Source: Hyperoplus lanceolatus (taxonomy: Eukaryota > Chordata > Actinopteri > Uranoscopiformes > Ammodytidae). Taken from it: 64,000 bases of DNA. The notes beneath the pieces were generated by a model. That model made no database searches and was not told the origin of the DNA. It saw nothing but the letters and a program-made list of their open reading frames with translations. Below, piece by piece: positions 1-9,537 of this stretch. A program made the position numbers and the translations under genes. The DNA lies in contig CM049410.1 of the NCBI GenBank assembly GCA_026929865.2, positions 7,368,501 to 7,432,500 on the forward strand, written 5' to 3'. Every line of letters begins with the position of its first letter. Position 1 is the first letter of the stretch.

Positions 1-260
1 ACAGCTCTGATAAGAACTCACGTTGAGAGCAATAATCTGGGCATAGGGCCAATTCTTTATTGCTGCAGCTGAGAAGAGATTCGGTCAGAGTCTTTAGCTA
101 ATATATTTAAATTGGGCCGAAACATATTTTACTTTTTGAAAGGGAGAATAGTGCCACAAAATACATTATCCTAAAAGAAGAGTCCAATTATTTCTTACTC
201 TCTTGATCTGTTTAAATGAGCTGTGAGAGAGACTCAGTCAGTTGTTGCAGATTCTCTTAC

Positions 261-310
261 CCAATACGGTCAGTTTAGTTCCAGCTCCAAAGTGAGCCTC
301 GGTGAAGGAG
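261..310 (-). CDS. TRB joining segment (J, most 3')
   Basis: This joining segment encodes the end of CDR3 and framework 4 of a T-cell receptor beta chain. Read on the minus strand it gives SFTEAHFGAGTKLTVL, with the diagnostic F-G-x-G motif. The coding part ends in a single G followed by a GTAAG splice donor (plus-strand 256-260), the usual phase for joining to a constant exon. On its 5' side lies a heptamer (CACAGAG read on plus, 311-317), then a spacer of 13 bases and an ACAAAACCC nonamer (331-339). A 12-base spacer is possible with a poorer nonamer. It is the J nearest the missing constant region. The reading frame is intact and it looks functional. Confidence 0.88.
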
Positions 311-339
311 CACAGAGCTCTCAGTGCGTGACAAAACCC
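311..339 (-). promoter_or_regulatory. Recombination signal of J (12-RSS type)
   Basis: The heptamer is CACAGAG (311-317; consensus CACAGTG), followed by a spacer of 13 bases and the nonamer ACAAAACCC (331-339; consensus ACAAAAACC). This is the short-spacer class that pairs with a 23-RSS under the 12/23 rule. Confidence 0.75.
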
Positions 340-499
340 TCCCCTGCTGCCTTTGCCCTGTGTTTTTCTTTGCAATTTATAATAGATTTGTATAGCAGGC
401 GGTAAATTCATTGTCACTGGCAAAGTGTCTTTCAGGCTTTAGACTATCTTAACATTGGATTACATCTGGACAAACTCACACATAAAGTCGTTTTTTTAC

Positions 500-553
500 C
501 TAAAACAGTTAATCTGGTTCCTCCACCAAAGTGAGCCTCTGAAGCACTACCAG
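500..553 (-). CDS. TRB joining segment (J)
   Basis: The minus strand encodes GSASEAHFGGGTRLTVL followed by the G of a split codon and a GTAAA donor (plus-strand 495-499). The F-G-G-G bulge and the TRLTVL framework 4 are typical of TRB joining segments. The adjoining heptamer is a perfect CACAGTG (554-560). The region where the nonamer should fall after a 12-base spacer (573-581) is poor (TCTCAAATG), so recombination may be inefficient. The coding part is intact. Confidence 0.87.
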
Positions 554-755
554 CACAGTGCACTGGAACAGCTCTCAAATGAGCTTAAGATGGAGTATGT
601 ACATTTTGCCTCAAATGAATGTACATTACTCGATCTCTTCCGTTCTGTCCATTAAAGCAACACTGCTGTACTACAGCCCGACAAATGAGCTTCACATACT
701 GTATATTTTGTTCTATAGGCAAATTCACAAGAAGAATATCTGATGTCACATTTAC

Positions 756-805
756 CAAGAACAGTCAGTTTTGTGTGCCTGAGCTAAAGTAGGCTTCATA
801 GTTGG
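756..805 (-). pseudogene. TRB joining segment, frameshifted
   Basis: Read on the minus strand it begins NYEAYFSSGT, then runs into a stop. One extra base after the Thr codon shifts the frame; the shifted frame reads KLTVL followed by a GTAAA donor, as in the other J segments. The F-G-x-G motif is also damaged (F-S-S-G). A heptamer-like CACAGCA (806-812) and an A-rich nonamer-like CAAAACTGA (825-833) remain at 12-base spacing, so the segment could still rearrange but would give a non-productive chain. Confidence 0.8.
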
Positions 806-1018
806 CACAGCACATGATTGAAATCAAAACTGAATCTATTTCTGACCATCCATCCCAGGACCTCTTGTGTGCACATTTCCAATACCCCAAAATGCAATAT
901 TTAACTGACATTACATAGCTAGAATGGTCACTTTGTACAGTGATAATCTTCATTATCAAACAATATCAACAGTTCTGGTGATGATTAAAGATTGTGAGAG
1001 TCTTGACTCTTGACTTAC

Positions 1019-1069
1019 CCAGAACACTGAGTTTTGTTCCTTTTCCAAAGTAAGCTTCAGCTCCAGTGT
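1019..1069 (-). CDS. TRB joining segment (J, nearest D)
   Basis: The minus strand encodes TGAEAYFGKGTKLSVL, ending in the split G and a GTAAG donor (plus-strand 1014-1018). The F-G-K-G motif is present. The heptamer CACACTG (1070-1076) adjoins the coding end, and a CACAAAAAG nonamer (1089-1097) follows after 12 bases. It lies about 370 bases downstream of the D segment in transcriptional order and is the first J that a D rearrangement would meet. It looks functional. Confidence 0.88.
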
Positions 1070-1402
1070 CACACTGACGGCATCCTCTCACAAAAAGTAA
1101 CACAACTGCCTAAGTGGCACTCATTTAAAAATCCATGATATCAGCTGCAGCTTCAGCATAACAAATGGGCTTCACGTCATCCACTAATGCCGTTTCTTTC
1201 TCTTTTTTCACATAAAGAATAATGGATAAAACCCACATTTTGTGAATATTATACTGAGGTCCAAACAAATGTCCCCACTGAGATGTATCTTTTGTATGAT
1301 GTCAGAATTATGCGGCATCCTGAGTGTTTTCAGAATACTGATGTCTCTACTTGTGCCAAGTATTACATGTAGCCCTCCACAGTAAGCATGGTTAACAGAG
1401 GA

Positions 1403-1441
1403 GGTTTTTGTACAGCTGCTCTATTGGGTTGTATCACCGTG
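1403..1441 (-). promoter_or_regulatory. D segment 3' recombination signal (23-RSS)
   Basis: On the plus strand this reads GGTTTTTGT (1403-1411), a 23-base spacer (1412-1434), then CACCGTG (1435-1441). The nonamer is perfect and the heptamer has one change. It faces the J segments and pairs with their 12-RSSs. Confidence 0.92.
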
Positions 1442-1451
1442 CCCCCGTCCC
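1442..1451 (-). other. TRB diversity segment (D)
   Basis: The ten-base core reads GGGACGGGGG on the minus strand. This is very close to the G-rich mammalian TRBD core, and it can be read through in more than one frame without a stop. It is bounded on both sides by recombination signals with different spacers (12 on the V side, 23 on the J side), which is the diagnostic arrangement of TRB D segments. TRB, TRD and IGH all use D segments, but a GGGAC-plus-G-run core, together with the J and V types here, points to beta. Confidence 0.9.
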
Positions 1452-1479
1452 CACAGTGAAAAAGCACTGCACAAAAACC
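1452..1479 (-). promoter_or_regulatory. D segment 5' recombination signal (12-RSS)
   Basis: On the plus strand this reads CACAGTG (1452-1458), a 12-base spacer (1459-1470), then ACAAAAACC (1471-1479). Both heptamer and nonamer match the consensus perfectly. It faces the V segments and pairs with their 23-RSSs. Confidence 0.92.
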
Positions 1480-1489
1480 CGACTTCTCT

Positions 1490-2550
1490 TTTCACGTTTT
1501 TGCCTTTCTTCCCCCCACCCGACTTCTCCGTATCTCAGCCCTCCATCTCTGTGTGTCTGTGTGAACGAGCAGCTGGGCTGGCTGTCGTGAATGGCGGCTG
1601 AGGTGAGCGCCGTCTGTTGCTATTTCTGTGACAGGTAGAAAGAAACAACAGGGAAAGGAAAATGTGTGTGCTGCTGAGGGGAAGTGACTTCTTCACTGGT
1701 CACACCTCTTCATCCCGCCCACTTATGACTGATACAACTTTGTCCTAGAAATGAGGCTCAACTTGGGTATACCACTTACATTGCATGTCATTTAGTACAG
1801 CCTGCCACTTAAAACCAAAGCAACTTAGAATTGAAAGGCAGGTAGCATTAAGGATCATCACTGGACTTGCCCCAACATGATCAGGAATCGACCACTGGTT
1901 TCCCGTTCCAAAGTTGTGGTGTTATCCATTGGTCCATCAAGAGATGAGTCCCCAGCAGAGAAGGCATAATACCCACACTTCCACTCAGACATAGCCATGT
2001 CTAGCAGCTCTGTGAGGCTGTACATCAGCATATTCAACATTACTGCTTACATGCAGACGTTCAGCGGGTAATTTAATCGCATTCTGTACCTTTCTTTCCT
2101 GCTAACTTTTGCTAATTGGCAGTAAACACCAAGTACAGCTGAGGCTGATGGGAATGAAACCCAATTGTTGGATTAATCCAAATTTGAGGGGGGGGGGAGC
2201 TCTCTGCATAATCTATAGGCTCACTCAGCAAGTGTTATTTAAGAGGGATATTTGCATTGCTTAATCTGTGAGACACGCATATACTACCGGCAGGGAGATA
2301 GGCCTACTCTGGTGGTAACTCGACAGTAAAAGCAAACATACTGTGGTGTTGTAGAGAGAACCATCTGGCAGGGCTGTTAAGCTCAACTTGCCATTCTTAA
2401 GACCCTTTCTTTATTCATTTCTTCTCACGGATGCTGGCGATACGCAACATTACTCCTTCCTGATTTCCCAAACTACAGGCAAGTTGCCATATAGTTTCGT
2501 TTTTAGGGGATCGATTTGTTCATAAGACTAGATACTAAGGTGATCTATAG
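1490..2550. other. Intergenic DNA between D and V, no gene seen
   Basis: About 1 kb upstream of the D segment on the minus strand. There is a CT-rich patch near 1,500-1,560 and a run of G at 2,189-2,198. I see no further D segment, recombination signal or coding exon. A germline D promoter would be expected just upstream of D, but I cannot point to one. Confidence 0.5.
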
Positions 2551-2561
2551 AAACACATTCA

Positions 2562-2762
2562 TTAAGTTTTACCATTCAGTGGAAGCTTATTTTTGATTAG
2601 AGAGATCTGAGATGTATCAAAAGTAGACTGTAAATTAGCGATGGCAAGATTTATAGAAGAACCAGTAGCATATAAAATAGTATCGTCTGCATACAAGTGT
2701 ACATGCTGCAGCACTTTAAATGTGTAAGACTGCACACCGCTACTATGAATTGCACAGTACAC
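2562..2762 (-). mobile_element. Non-LTR reverse transcriptase fragment
   Basis: About 65 residues contain HLYADDTILYATGSS, in which the YADD box is the catalytic motif C of a LINE reverse transcriptase. This is followed by a stretch resembling the region just after the palm (NLQSTFDTSQISLIKNKL). No longer reading frame surrounds it, so it is a dead, isolated piece of a LINE. The clade cannot be assigned from this short piece. Confidence 0.75.
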
Positions 2763-3410
2763 ATCACATCAGCACCTTCTATTATTACCAAATGCTGCTC
2801 TTTCATGATTGAATGCTGCTCCTTTTATGAAATTGTAATGTGTGTCGATGTATAATTTGTCTGTTTTAATCACATGTCTGTTTTTAAATGTGACATGTAC
2901 CACGATTAATGGGGAACGTTATTCGACCCACATGTTTGCAGAGTGTGTATTATGGAAGTGATATTAAACTGATTCTTAAGTATCCAGCAGTATGATTTCT
3001 GCAAACATGTAATGCCAAATTTATCCTATAGATGTCAGTGTATGATCAACTCTTAAACTAGTTTTATTCTTCCAAATAAAAGAAAACACTATAGGCAGTC
3101 AGCAAATGCATTTAAGGAATAGAACAGAAAGAAATGCCTGCAAGCAAAAGGAAACAGATGTATATAGATTAGACTGTATAGGACAGACAGACTTTATGTA
3201 CTAGCACCTGTGTACTTATCTAACAGATCAGCGCTATGGTGCTGCATACATTTCAGTGAAGTGACAGAGAAGCAGTTTTGTTTCTTCTTGAATTAGCGGT
3301 TGTTTCACGTGCGGTTTTGTTGACAGTTTTCGTTTTATAAGTTGAGCATACTGAATGAATGAAGTCATATTCCCCAGGCAAACTGAATTTGTATTTTCTT
3401 GTTTTACCTG

Positions 3411-3507
3411 TACCAGAGCATCACAGAGATTGTTGTCATCATGACATCCACCGTTACATTGACTATTTTGGGGTCAGACTGCGGAAACGTCACACTCTTG
3501 CCTTGAT
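3411..3507 (-). pseudogene. TRBV exon fragment, truncated
   Basis: After a good splice acceptor (polypyrimidine plus CAG, just above 3507) the minus strand reads QGKSVTFPQSDPKIVNV..., then a damaged stretch, then VMLWYR and a stop. The opening and the LWY motif are those of a TRBV exon. The first conserved Cys region is missing or frameshifted, and everything after framework 2 is absent. It closely resembles the neighbouring relic at 3,817-3,995, so the two appear to be duplicates of a truncated V. Confidence 0.7.
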
Positions 3508-3629
3508 CTGTGGAAAAAGAGAATCAAAACATGGTTGACAAATTCATTATTTGGCATGATATATTCATGATATTGCTGTTTGATATAATTATGTGACTTT
3601 GAAACTTTGACTCTTTCCCACACTTTTTA

Positions 3630-3799
3630 TTTTTTTGTGATATTTTTGGTGCTTTATTGATAGAGACAGAGGTGAAATGGGGCAGAGAGGGGAGTGACAT
3701 GCAGAGAACGACCGCGGGCGGGAATCGAACCCGGGTCTGCTGCTGGGCCCGGCCCGGGGGGGTGGGGGGGGGGGGGGCGCTCTACCAACTGAGCTAACA
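3630..3799 (-). mobile_element. tRNA-derived SINE with 17-bp target duplication
   Basis: The minus strand starts with a tRNA-like head. An A box (TAGCTCAGTTGG) lies near 3,788-3,799 and a perfect B box (GGTTCGATTCC) near 3,722-3,734, separated by a long C/G run. A body with CATGTCACTCCCCTCTCTG and a tail near 3,655 follow. The same 17 bases (CTTTCCCACACTTTTTA) flank it at 3,613-3,629 and 3,800-3,816, showing insertion by target-primed retrotransposition. It sits directly beside a V relic. Related copies lie near 41,150, 42,540 and 48,030. Confidence 0.85.
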
Positions 3800-3816
3800 C
3801 TTTCCCACACTTTTTA

Positions 3817-3995
3817 AGCTGCAACCTCAGTTCAAACACGGAATAAAAGCCAGAGTTTATTTTGTATGCGTCCTGTCTTTGTTGGTACCAGAGCATTACG
3901 GGGACGGTTGCTGTCATCATGGCTGCAGCTGATGTGGACCTCAGTGCTCTCCTCCACTATCTGAGGAAGACCTTGATGCAACGTGATACTGCTGA
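3817..3995 (-). pseudogene. TRBV relic, cut after framework 2
   Basis: A splice acceptor at 3,996-3,997 is followed on the minus strand by SSITLHQGLPQIVEESTEVH, then ISCSHDDSN (first conserved Cys). A frame change follows, and then VMLWYQQ (conserved Trp). After this the sequence no longer resembles a V domain, so frameworks 3 and 4 and the recombination signal are lost. A leader-like peptide (MSSFMYTFGILSIW) is encoded near 4,090-4,140. Non-functional. Confidence 0.75.
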
Positions 3996-4179
3996 CTTGA
4001 CCAAAGGACAATAGAGATGAAAAGCATTGATGTACAGTAGAACAGATGCGGTTTATTTTTTTAATATAATGGAGGATTTGTTCATTCAAGATCTTAATAG
4101 TAAACCAGATGGAGAGAATACCAAAGGTGTACATGAATGAAGACATTGTTGTGCACTGCTGAGTGAAAACCATGATTTT

Positions 4180-5140
4180 GTTGAGTGGATGAGGGCATGT
4201 ATTTATTTTATTTTATTTGGGGAGGTGCTAATTCCTCACCACATGGCTCTGAGATAACCTCTGTGCCATGTGCTTTACCCCCACCTATTGGCTGGACCTA
4301 ATCATGGGTTTATGCATTGGCCTTATTAGTGATATTCAATCAAATGCTAAGTACAGAAGGATGACTGATAACGCATGGTATATGAGTATTTCACTTTTTT
4401 TTATACATTGCCAAGAGTCACCAAGCTGTTTCTTGACAATTTGGTGCCAAAGGCAAGAAACCTGCTGGAGATTAGCCTCTACATTACGTTTTATAATCAT
4501 CAGCCAATTCAGAACCCAATTATGATCCAAATAACAATAATCCAAATAATCAATAACATAAAAATATTATATATTATTTTTTCCCTGTAATGGAACGAAC
4601 AAAGTCAGAGACTTTAATTTTCTATACATTTTCTTTAGAGACCCTTTTTTATTATTTACAAACAAAAAATAGCTGATTTAATTGATAATAATAAATGAAG
4701 TGATGCTTTCAAGCACATTTCATTTATACGTTGTATTATATAAGAAAAACACAATAACTGCAACAACAAAACAAGTATTTTACTATTCTATTATTTTATC
4801 ATGTATCTTATTTTATATTCAGTTTATTGGCTTAATATCACAGCAGTAAAATTGGTTACTTAAGGGCTGCACAATGTCACTTTTTGGGTGTAATGTTGGA
4901 ATATCTAATTGTAACCTCTCCTCTGTCCAAACATCCTGTAAAATGTATGTCCATTAAAAGACGGGGGATCAGAATGGATTAAACCCATTTTGATCATCAT
5001 TACTGTGCTACTAGAAGAAGAACCAAAACTCTGCCTGTGTCAATGTGCTGTGCCTGTCTTCCTGTCACTTTTCGTCCGCCTCCTCCTGCTGTCTATAGCT
5101 GACTCTACAAGTGTGCCAGTTCCAGGTGTACAGGATGACA
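4180..5140. other. Intergenic, AT-rich, no gene seen
   Basis: AT-rich DNA between a V relic and the first intact V segment. No splice-bounded V exon, RSS or clear transposon was recognised. Confidence 0.45.
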
Positions 5141-5144
5141 GAAG

Positions 5145-5183
5145 GGTTTTTGTAGAGCAATCTGGGGCTTTTCTCCAATAGTG
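5145..5183 (-). promoter_or_regulatory. V recombination signal (23-RSS)
   Basis: The plus strand reads a perfect nonamer GGTTTTTGT (5,145-5,153), a 23-base spacer, and AATAGTG (5,177-5,183), which is CACTATT on the coding strand. An alternative heptamer CACACTA two bases earlier would need a 25-base spacer. The weak heptamer may lower usage of this V. Confidence 0.8.
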
Positions 5184-5624
5184 TGACTAGACGCGGCACA
5201 GAAGTAATGCCCGCTGTCTTCGGGATGCCTCAGTTTCAGCAAATGAAGGGATGCCTCCTTTTTACCATTCCCGCTCACATTAAAGCTACCCTGAAAAGGT
5301 GTTTCAACCACTTGAATGGACGTATAACTTATTAAAGAAACTAGCTTCAAGGATGAGTCCCCGGGTGAGCGAAGATACCACAGAATGGTGTCATAGTAGC
5401 TGATGTTGTGATTGCAGGTCAGTTTGACTCTGTCGTTGATCTCCCCCAGCAGATCAGCCGGAGTCTGGTCGACATCTTTACTTTGATTTGCTGATATTCC
5501 TGGTGGAAAAGAAAGTTAATTAAAATTAAGCCATATGATCAAACAGTGATGAAGCAAAGTCTTAATTCATTGTACCTTTCATCCAAATGAGAGGGAAAAT
5601 GATTGTAATTAAAGCACTGTTCAT
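5184..5624 (-). CDS. TRB variable segment (V), intact
   Basis: This segment encodes the antigen-recognising variable domain of a TCR beta chain. The leader exon (5,576-5,624) gives MNSALITIIFPLIWMK and ends in a GTAC donor. The V exon (5,184-5,499) follows a CAG acceptor. The domain shows VKLTCNHN (first Cys), ILWYLRSPG (Trp) and EDSGHYFCAASS (second Cys), with no stop. The CAAS ending is typical of fish TRBV. A 23-RSS with a perfect nonamer follows. It is the intact V nearest to D and should be functional. Confidence 0.9.
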
Positions 5625-5884
5625 GCTGACAACTCTTTGCTGTATGTGTCAGAAGCAGGAAATGGAAGTGATGTGGTATCGCATGAAGAAGAAGACCAAA
5701 ATGTCTATACGTCAAAAGGCAGATGTGTGACTGATATGCTGTGTCTTGTTGTCACCAAGCCCCAACCACAGCGAGTTCTACCAGCATCCAGTGCGGAAGT
5801 GACAAAAAATGCAGTTCACCAAGTGGCCACTAAGGGCAGGTACCAAAACAGAGCAAATTCTCATTGACTCCCATGTTAGATATG

Positions 5885-6640
5885 CCATTTTCACAGCATT
5901 ATTCAACCTATTTAATGCCTGGTCCAAAACAAACATTCTAGTATGTATGTTTAGGTCGAATCTCCATGACAACACTATAATGGGTTGAATTGAATTGTTT
6001 TGGACCAGGCTAGTTTTTATTAGAGGTTAAAATTGGATGTTTATAAGGATGGAACAGCTGTTCGGGAGGGGATAGCACAAATTGTATCCAGTATTGCATC
6101 TATCAAAGGAGACATCACAGCTATCAAAGGAGAAGTCGCTGGAATCGCTGACATCAAAGGAGACATCGCCGATATCAAAGGAGACATCGTAAAAATGGCT
6201 ACAATGGAAAGAGAGGATAACGATGAGTAATTAAAATTCATCGGGAAAATGGAAAGCATGTCAGTTGTGCAAGGTCAATGAATAATGAGAATGAAAATTG
6301 ACTGTATTGGACTGCAGCTGCTTAACAAACAAACAAAAAAAAACAACAACAACAACAAAATTGTGTGTTTTCTTTCTTTTTTATTTTTACTTTTCTTTTC
6401 TGTAATCAGTATCATGTGTATCTGATTCTGAATCTGATGAAATTGGGGGCGGGACTCGATAAACCTTAGGCTTCTTCCGTCACCCTTCGGACAACACAAA
6501 GTAAGATGTATGATGTGAAAGAAATAATTGTGTATTGTGTGGAATTACCATTATGAATAATATAAGAATAATAAAAAAAAAAAAAAAATAAAAAAAAATA
6601 TGAATAATTAGGTGCACAAGTTCTTGAGTGACAGCTAACC
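5885..6640. repeat. Dispersed repeat, copy 1, split by an insert
   Basis: Bases 5,885-6,033 match 47,205-47,360 (shared stretches include CATGACAACACT and GCTAGTTTTTATT). The match resumes at about 6,601 (AATAATTAGG ... TTGAGTGACAGC), corresponding to about 47,365-47,395. The intervening 567 bases are therefore an insertion absent from the second copy. Confidence 0.7.
6034..6600 (+). mobile_element. A-tailed insertion with an IKGD-repeat reading frame
   Basis: This insert interrupts a dispersed repeat and ends on the plus strand in a long A-rich tail (6,572-6,600), so it is probably a retroposed sequence. Near its start a 65-codon frame (6,033-6,230) repeats the motif IKGDI or IKGEV about five times with a short period, including ADIKGDIADIKGDI. 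I do not recognise the protein. The repeated pattern could be coiled-coil-like, or a fragment of a LINE or a processed transcript. No target-site duplication was obvious. Confidence 0.5.
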
Positions 6641-7159
6641 ACTGGCCCTCACTTCGCCTCGGAGGTATACATTAGCTAGATGGGCGTATCTCCCTTCCTC
6701 CAACATCACATCAATGCCCTTTTTTGGTAAGAGGATATGAGGCGGAGTCAAGCCCTGACAAGATATGGCCAGCATGCATTGGCCAGGACGATTGGATGCT
6801 GTTGGAATAACTGAGGTCAGCCCAGATGCAACATCCATTGTATATACTATTGATGGTTGTCACATGCTATCAGGTACAAGAGAAACATGTTTGTTCCTGC
6901 TCCAATAAAGTCCACATGGCTTCTCTTTAACATATTACACAGTGCACCAGTGAATAAGGTAACATGATTGGAGAAATGGAATCCTTTAGACTTTTGATAA
7001 AAGCATTAACTTTAACAATAAGTCAACACATTTGCTATTGTCCCAAAGAGGTTTTAGTCTTAAAGAAGTAGCCAGCAATTATTGAGAAGGATTGTTGTCA
7101 AAATCACTTTTTGGAAAAATCTGTAAAAATCTCTAAATGATCAACCTCTCCGTACTGTG

Positions 7160-7385
7160 TGTGCACTGCAAAAAATAGTCTGGTGTTTATACACAGCCTA
7201 GGCTCTGTAAAAGGGCAAGTTGCTATCTACGGTGGGTCCACTTTGTTTACACTGGATTTATTTTCAGCACGCAAGGTACGGACAGGTAGCAGAACATGAG
7301 GGGATAATCACTGATTTTGACAAAAAGTGATTATAGACAAATCAACCATTCTCCAGAATCACTGACTTGTATGACACCCCAAAAT
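7160..7385. repeat. Dispersed repeat, member of a pair
   Basis: Shares with 20,175-20,370, in the same orientation, a series of blocks: CTGGTGTTTATA, CAGGTAGCA, TCACTGATTTTGACAAAAAG and CCAGAATC(A/G)CTGACT. It is a non-coding interspersed repeat of unknown class. Confidence 0.65.
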
Positions 7386-7816
7386 ATAAAATAGTTGGAT
7401 GGAGGTGTTGGAGACTTTTATATATATATTTTTTATCACTATTGTTAGTCTATTAGTAAATATTTCAAGGTGAAACGTTTAATACTCAAAGAGGCATTGG
7501 GGAAAAAAGTTAAGTTTCGGGAAAAGATCATGGTGCTGAGTTTAATCTGAAGTACATAACTTTAATTTAACCTTACTCAAGGTTAGTGGACCTTGTACTT
7601 CATGATCACAATAATGATAGAATATACAAATAATAATGTGGAGAGTAACGAACCATTTTGATAGATTTTTTTTTTAGATGTCCCTATGCTTAGTAGGGTA
7701 TAGGGAGTTTTGCTTGAAGACGACCAAACTACCACAGAGGCAGGTGCCTGTGTGGTTGCTGTACCGGAGTGCTGTCATTTGATTTACAAAACCACCAGTG
7801 CTGAAAAAAAGGCTTG

Positions 7817-7855
7817 AGTATTTGTAAACAGCAGACATACAATTGTGTCAGTGTG
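7817..7855 (-). promoter_or_regulatory. V recombination signal (23-RSS)
   Basis: On the coding strand: heptamer CACACTG (7,849-7,855), exactly 23 bases of spacer, nonamer ACAAATACT (7,817-7,825), which has two changes from consensus. Confidence 0.88.
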
Positions 7856-8308
7856 CATGGCGGGCTGCACAGTAATACACGGCACTGTCCTCAGCTCCAG
7901 CCAGCTGGATCATTAGAGAGACACTTTTTGCATCGTCCCCACTCAGATCTCCGATGATGTTGAATCTTTCTTCATACGGTTCTTCCATTTTAGCGTCCTT
8001 GTAGTCCAAATATCCAATGAGTTTCATCTCTGTCCGTCCAGGTGGCTGCTGGTACCAGAGCACCACTCGGTAGTCGCTTTGTTTGTGGATGCACACAAGA
8101 TGCACTCTGTATCCGGGGCTCTGGATGAGAGCAGGGGGAGTCTGATAGACCTCAACAACACCCAGGCACACACCACCTGAATACAAAGAGAGAGAGAGAG
8201 CGACATTCTTTACTTTGTGATGTACCACAGAAAGAATGAAAATTTCCCCAAACCGTTTTAACACAAGTTATTACCTGCGAGGCAACAGAAAAAGAGAAAG
8301 TAGATCAT
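7856..8308 (-). CDS. TRB variable segment (V), intact
   Basis: The leader exon (7 bases of 5' context, then ATG at 8,306-8,308; exon 8,275-8,308) encodes MIYFLFFCCLA and ends in a GTAA donor. The V exon is 7,856-8,176 after a TTCAG acceptor. The domain contains VHLVCIHK (first Cys), VLWYQQPPG (Trp), MKLIGYL and EDSAVYYCAAR (second Cys). MKLIGYL followed by a MEEPYEERF strand is a typical fish TRBV pattern. The frame is open throughout and a good 23-RSS adjoins. Should be functional. Confidence 0.92.
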
Positions 8309-8529
8309 TTTGACTTTTTCTTTCCTAAAAAAACAAAAAAACATATCACTGTGTTTTTCAAGATAATCTGCTAGATAACGCTGTGTTTTAGGTAATGGCT
8401 GATGGAGATGGCTTTTTCTGTCCAGTTGACATAACCTCTGCTGAGCTGCCTGTGGTCTGAAAAGACTAAGGACATGACGTGAGATGCCAAACACAACCAG
8501 AACACAACTCCACCTCTGAACACACAACT

Positions 8530-9534
8530 CATCAGCTAATTGGTACTGGCAGTTTTGTAATTTTTATCCATTAAAAAATATCCAACTTTTTAATTTTAAC
8601 TTTGGTTTTGAACTCTTTATATTAGATATAAAGTATGGTGAAAAGTTTTCTCTGGTCTGAATAGCTCCTCCATTCATAAAGCAGCATACAACTCAAATTG
8701 AATGAATACTGTTAGTATGCGTAATTTATATTTCTCTGACAAGATTGTGAGTTGGTGAGACTTTTTATCTAGTGCATCATCAATGCATTAAGGTGTCAGA
8801 AGTTAATCACCAAATACCAGGCAAAACCTTATGACATTCCCATCCCAGTTGCACTGTGCTTTGTGCAAATTTGCAAGCATGCTAAAACACTAAAGTAAGA
8901 TAGTGAACACGATACACATTAAACTTGCTAACCATCCACATGTTAGCAAGATCATTGTGATCAAGTTATCATGTGTGGTTGTAGCATTTAGCTCAAAGCA
9001 CAGGTTCACAGAGCATTTCTGTTGACTCCTACTCTTGTTTTATATATTAGTTGGTTATAATGTTTGATCAAGATAGTAAATCAACGATTTCAGAGACATT
9101 TTGTGTAAAATGATGCCAAGAAGCAAATCCAATTTATGGCAGTAGGGCTATTTAAAAAAAAATAGATAGATATTGTGGGTCCTTTAAAGTTGGTAAGAAG
9201 TCATCAAAGTTGATTTTTGATCATACTTTATTAGCAACCTGGCAACTCCATTTGTAATTGACAGCTTTTCAAATGTTTTATAGGCTATTTAGCAGGCTGA
9301 GCCACTTATGACAGTTATTTATTTATTATTTTTTCATGTTATCGCTCCGCCACTGTAGCACAGTCAAGACTGGACCAACCATTAGACGGATTGTCAATAA
9401 ATGTCCTCCTCTGCATGAGTTGCATTGATTTTGTTGATAATCTGACATTTTGACTACCAACAGTATCATTCAACAACCTAATTAGGCAAACATTAACATT
9501 TTATGGCCACAGGATGGCTCACAGCCTACTACAC
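8530..9534. other. Intergenic, no gene seen
   Basis: Between two V segments. The stretch 8,870-9,005 (AGCATGCTAA ... TTTAGCTCAAAGCAC) resembles 56,100-56,160 and looks like a fish interspersed repeat. No V exon or RSS was seen. Confidence 0.45.
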
Positions 9535-9537
9535 ATA

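Noticed and set aside
1140..1200. Further J-like sequence upstream of the first J, and a similar one near 660-720
   Set aside because: They share GTGAAGC-CATTTGT with each other but have no F-G-x-G motif or donor, so they are not J segments.
3690..3800. Apparent tRNA gene on the minus strand with perfect A- and B-box motifs
   Set aside because: The anticodon region is replaced by a long C/G run, a SINE body and tail follow, and the unit has a 17-base target duplication. It is a SINE head, not a tRNA gene.
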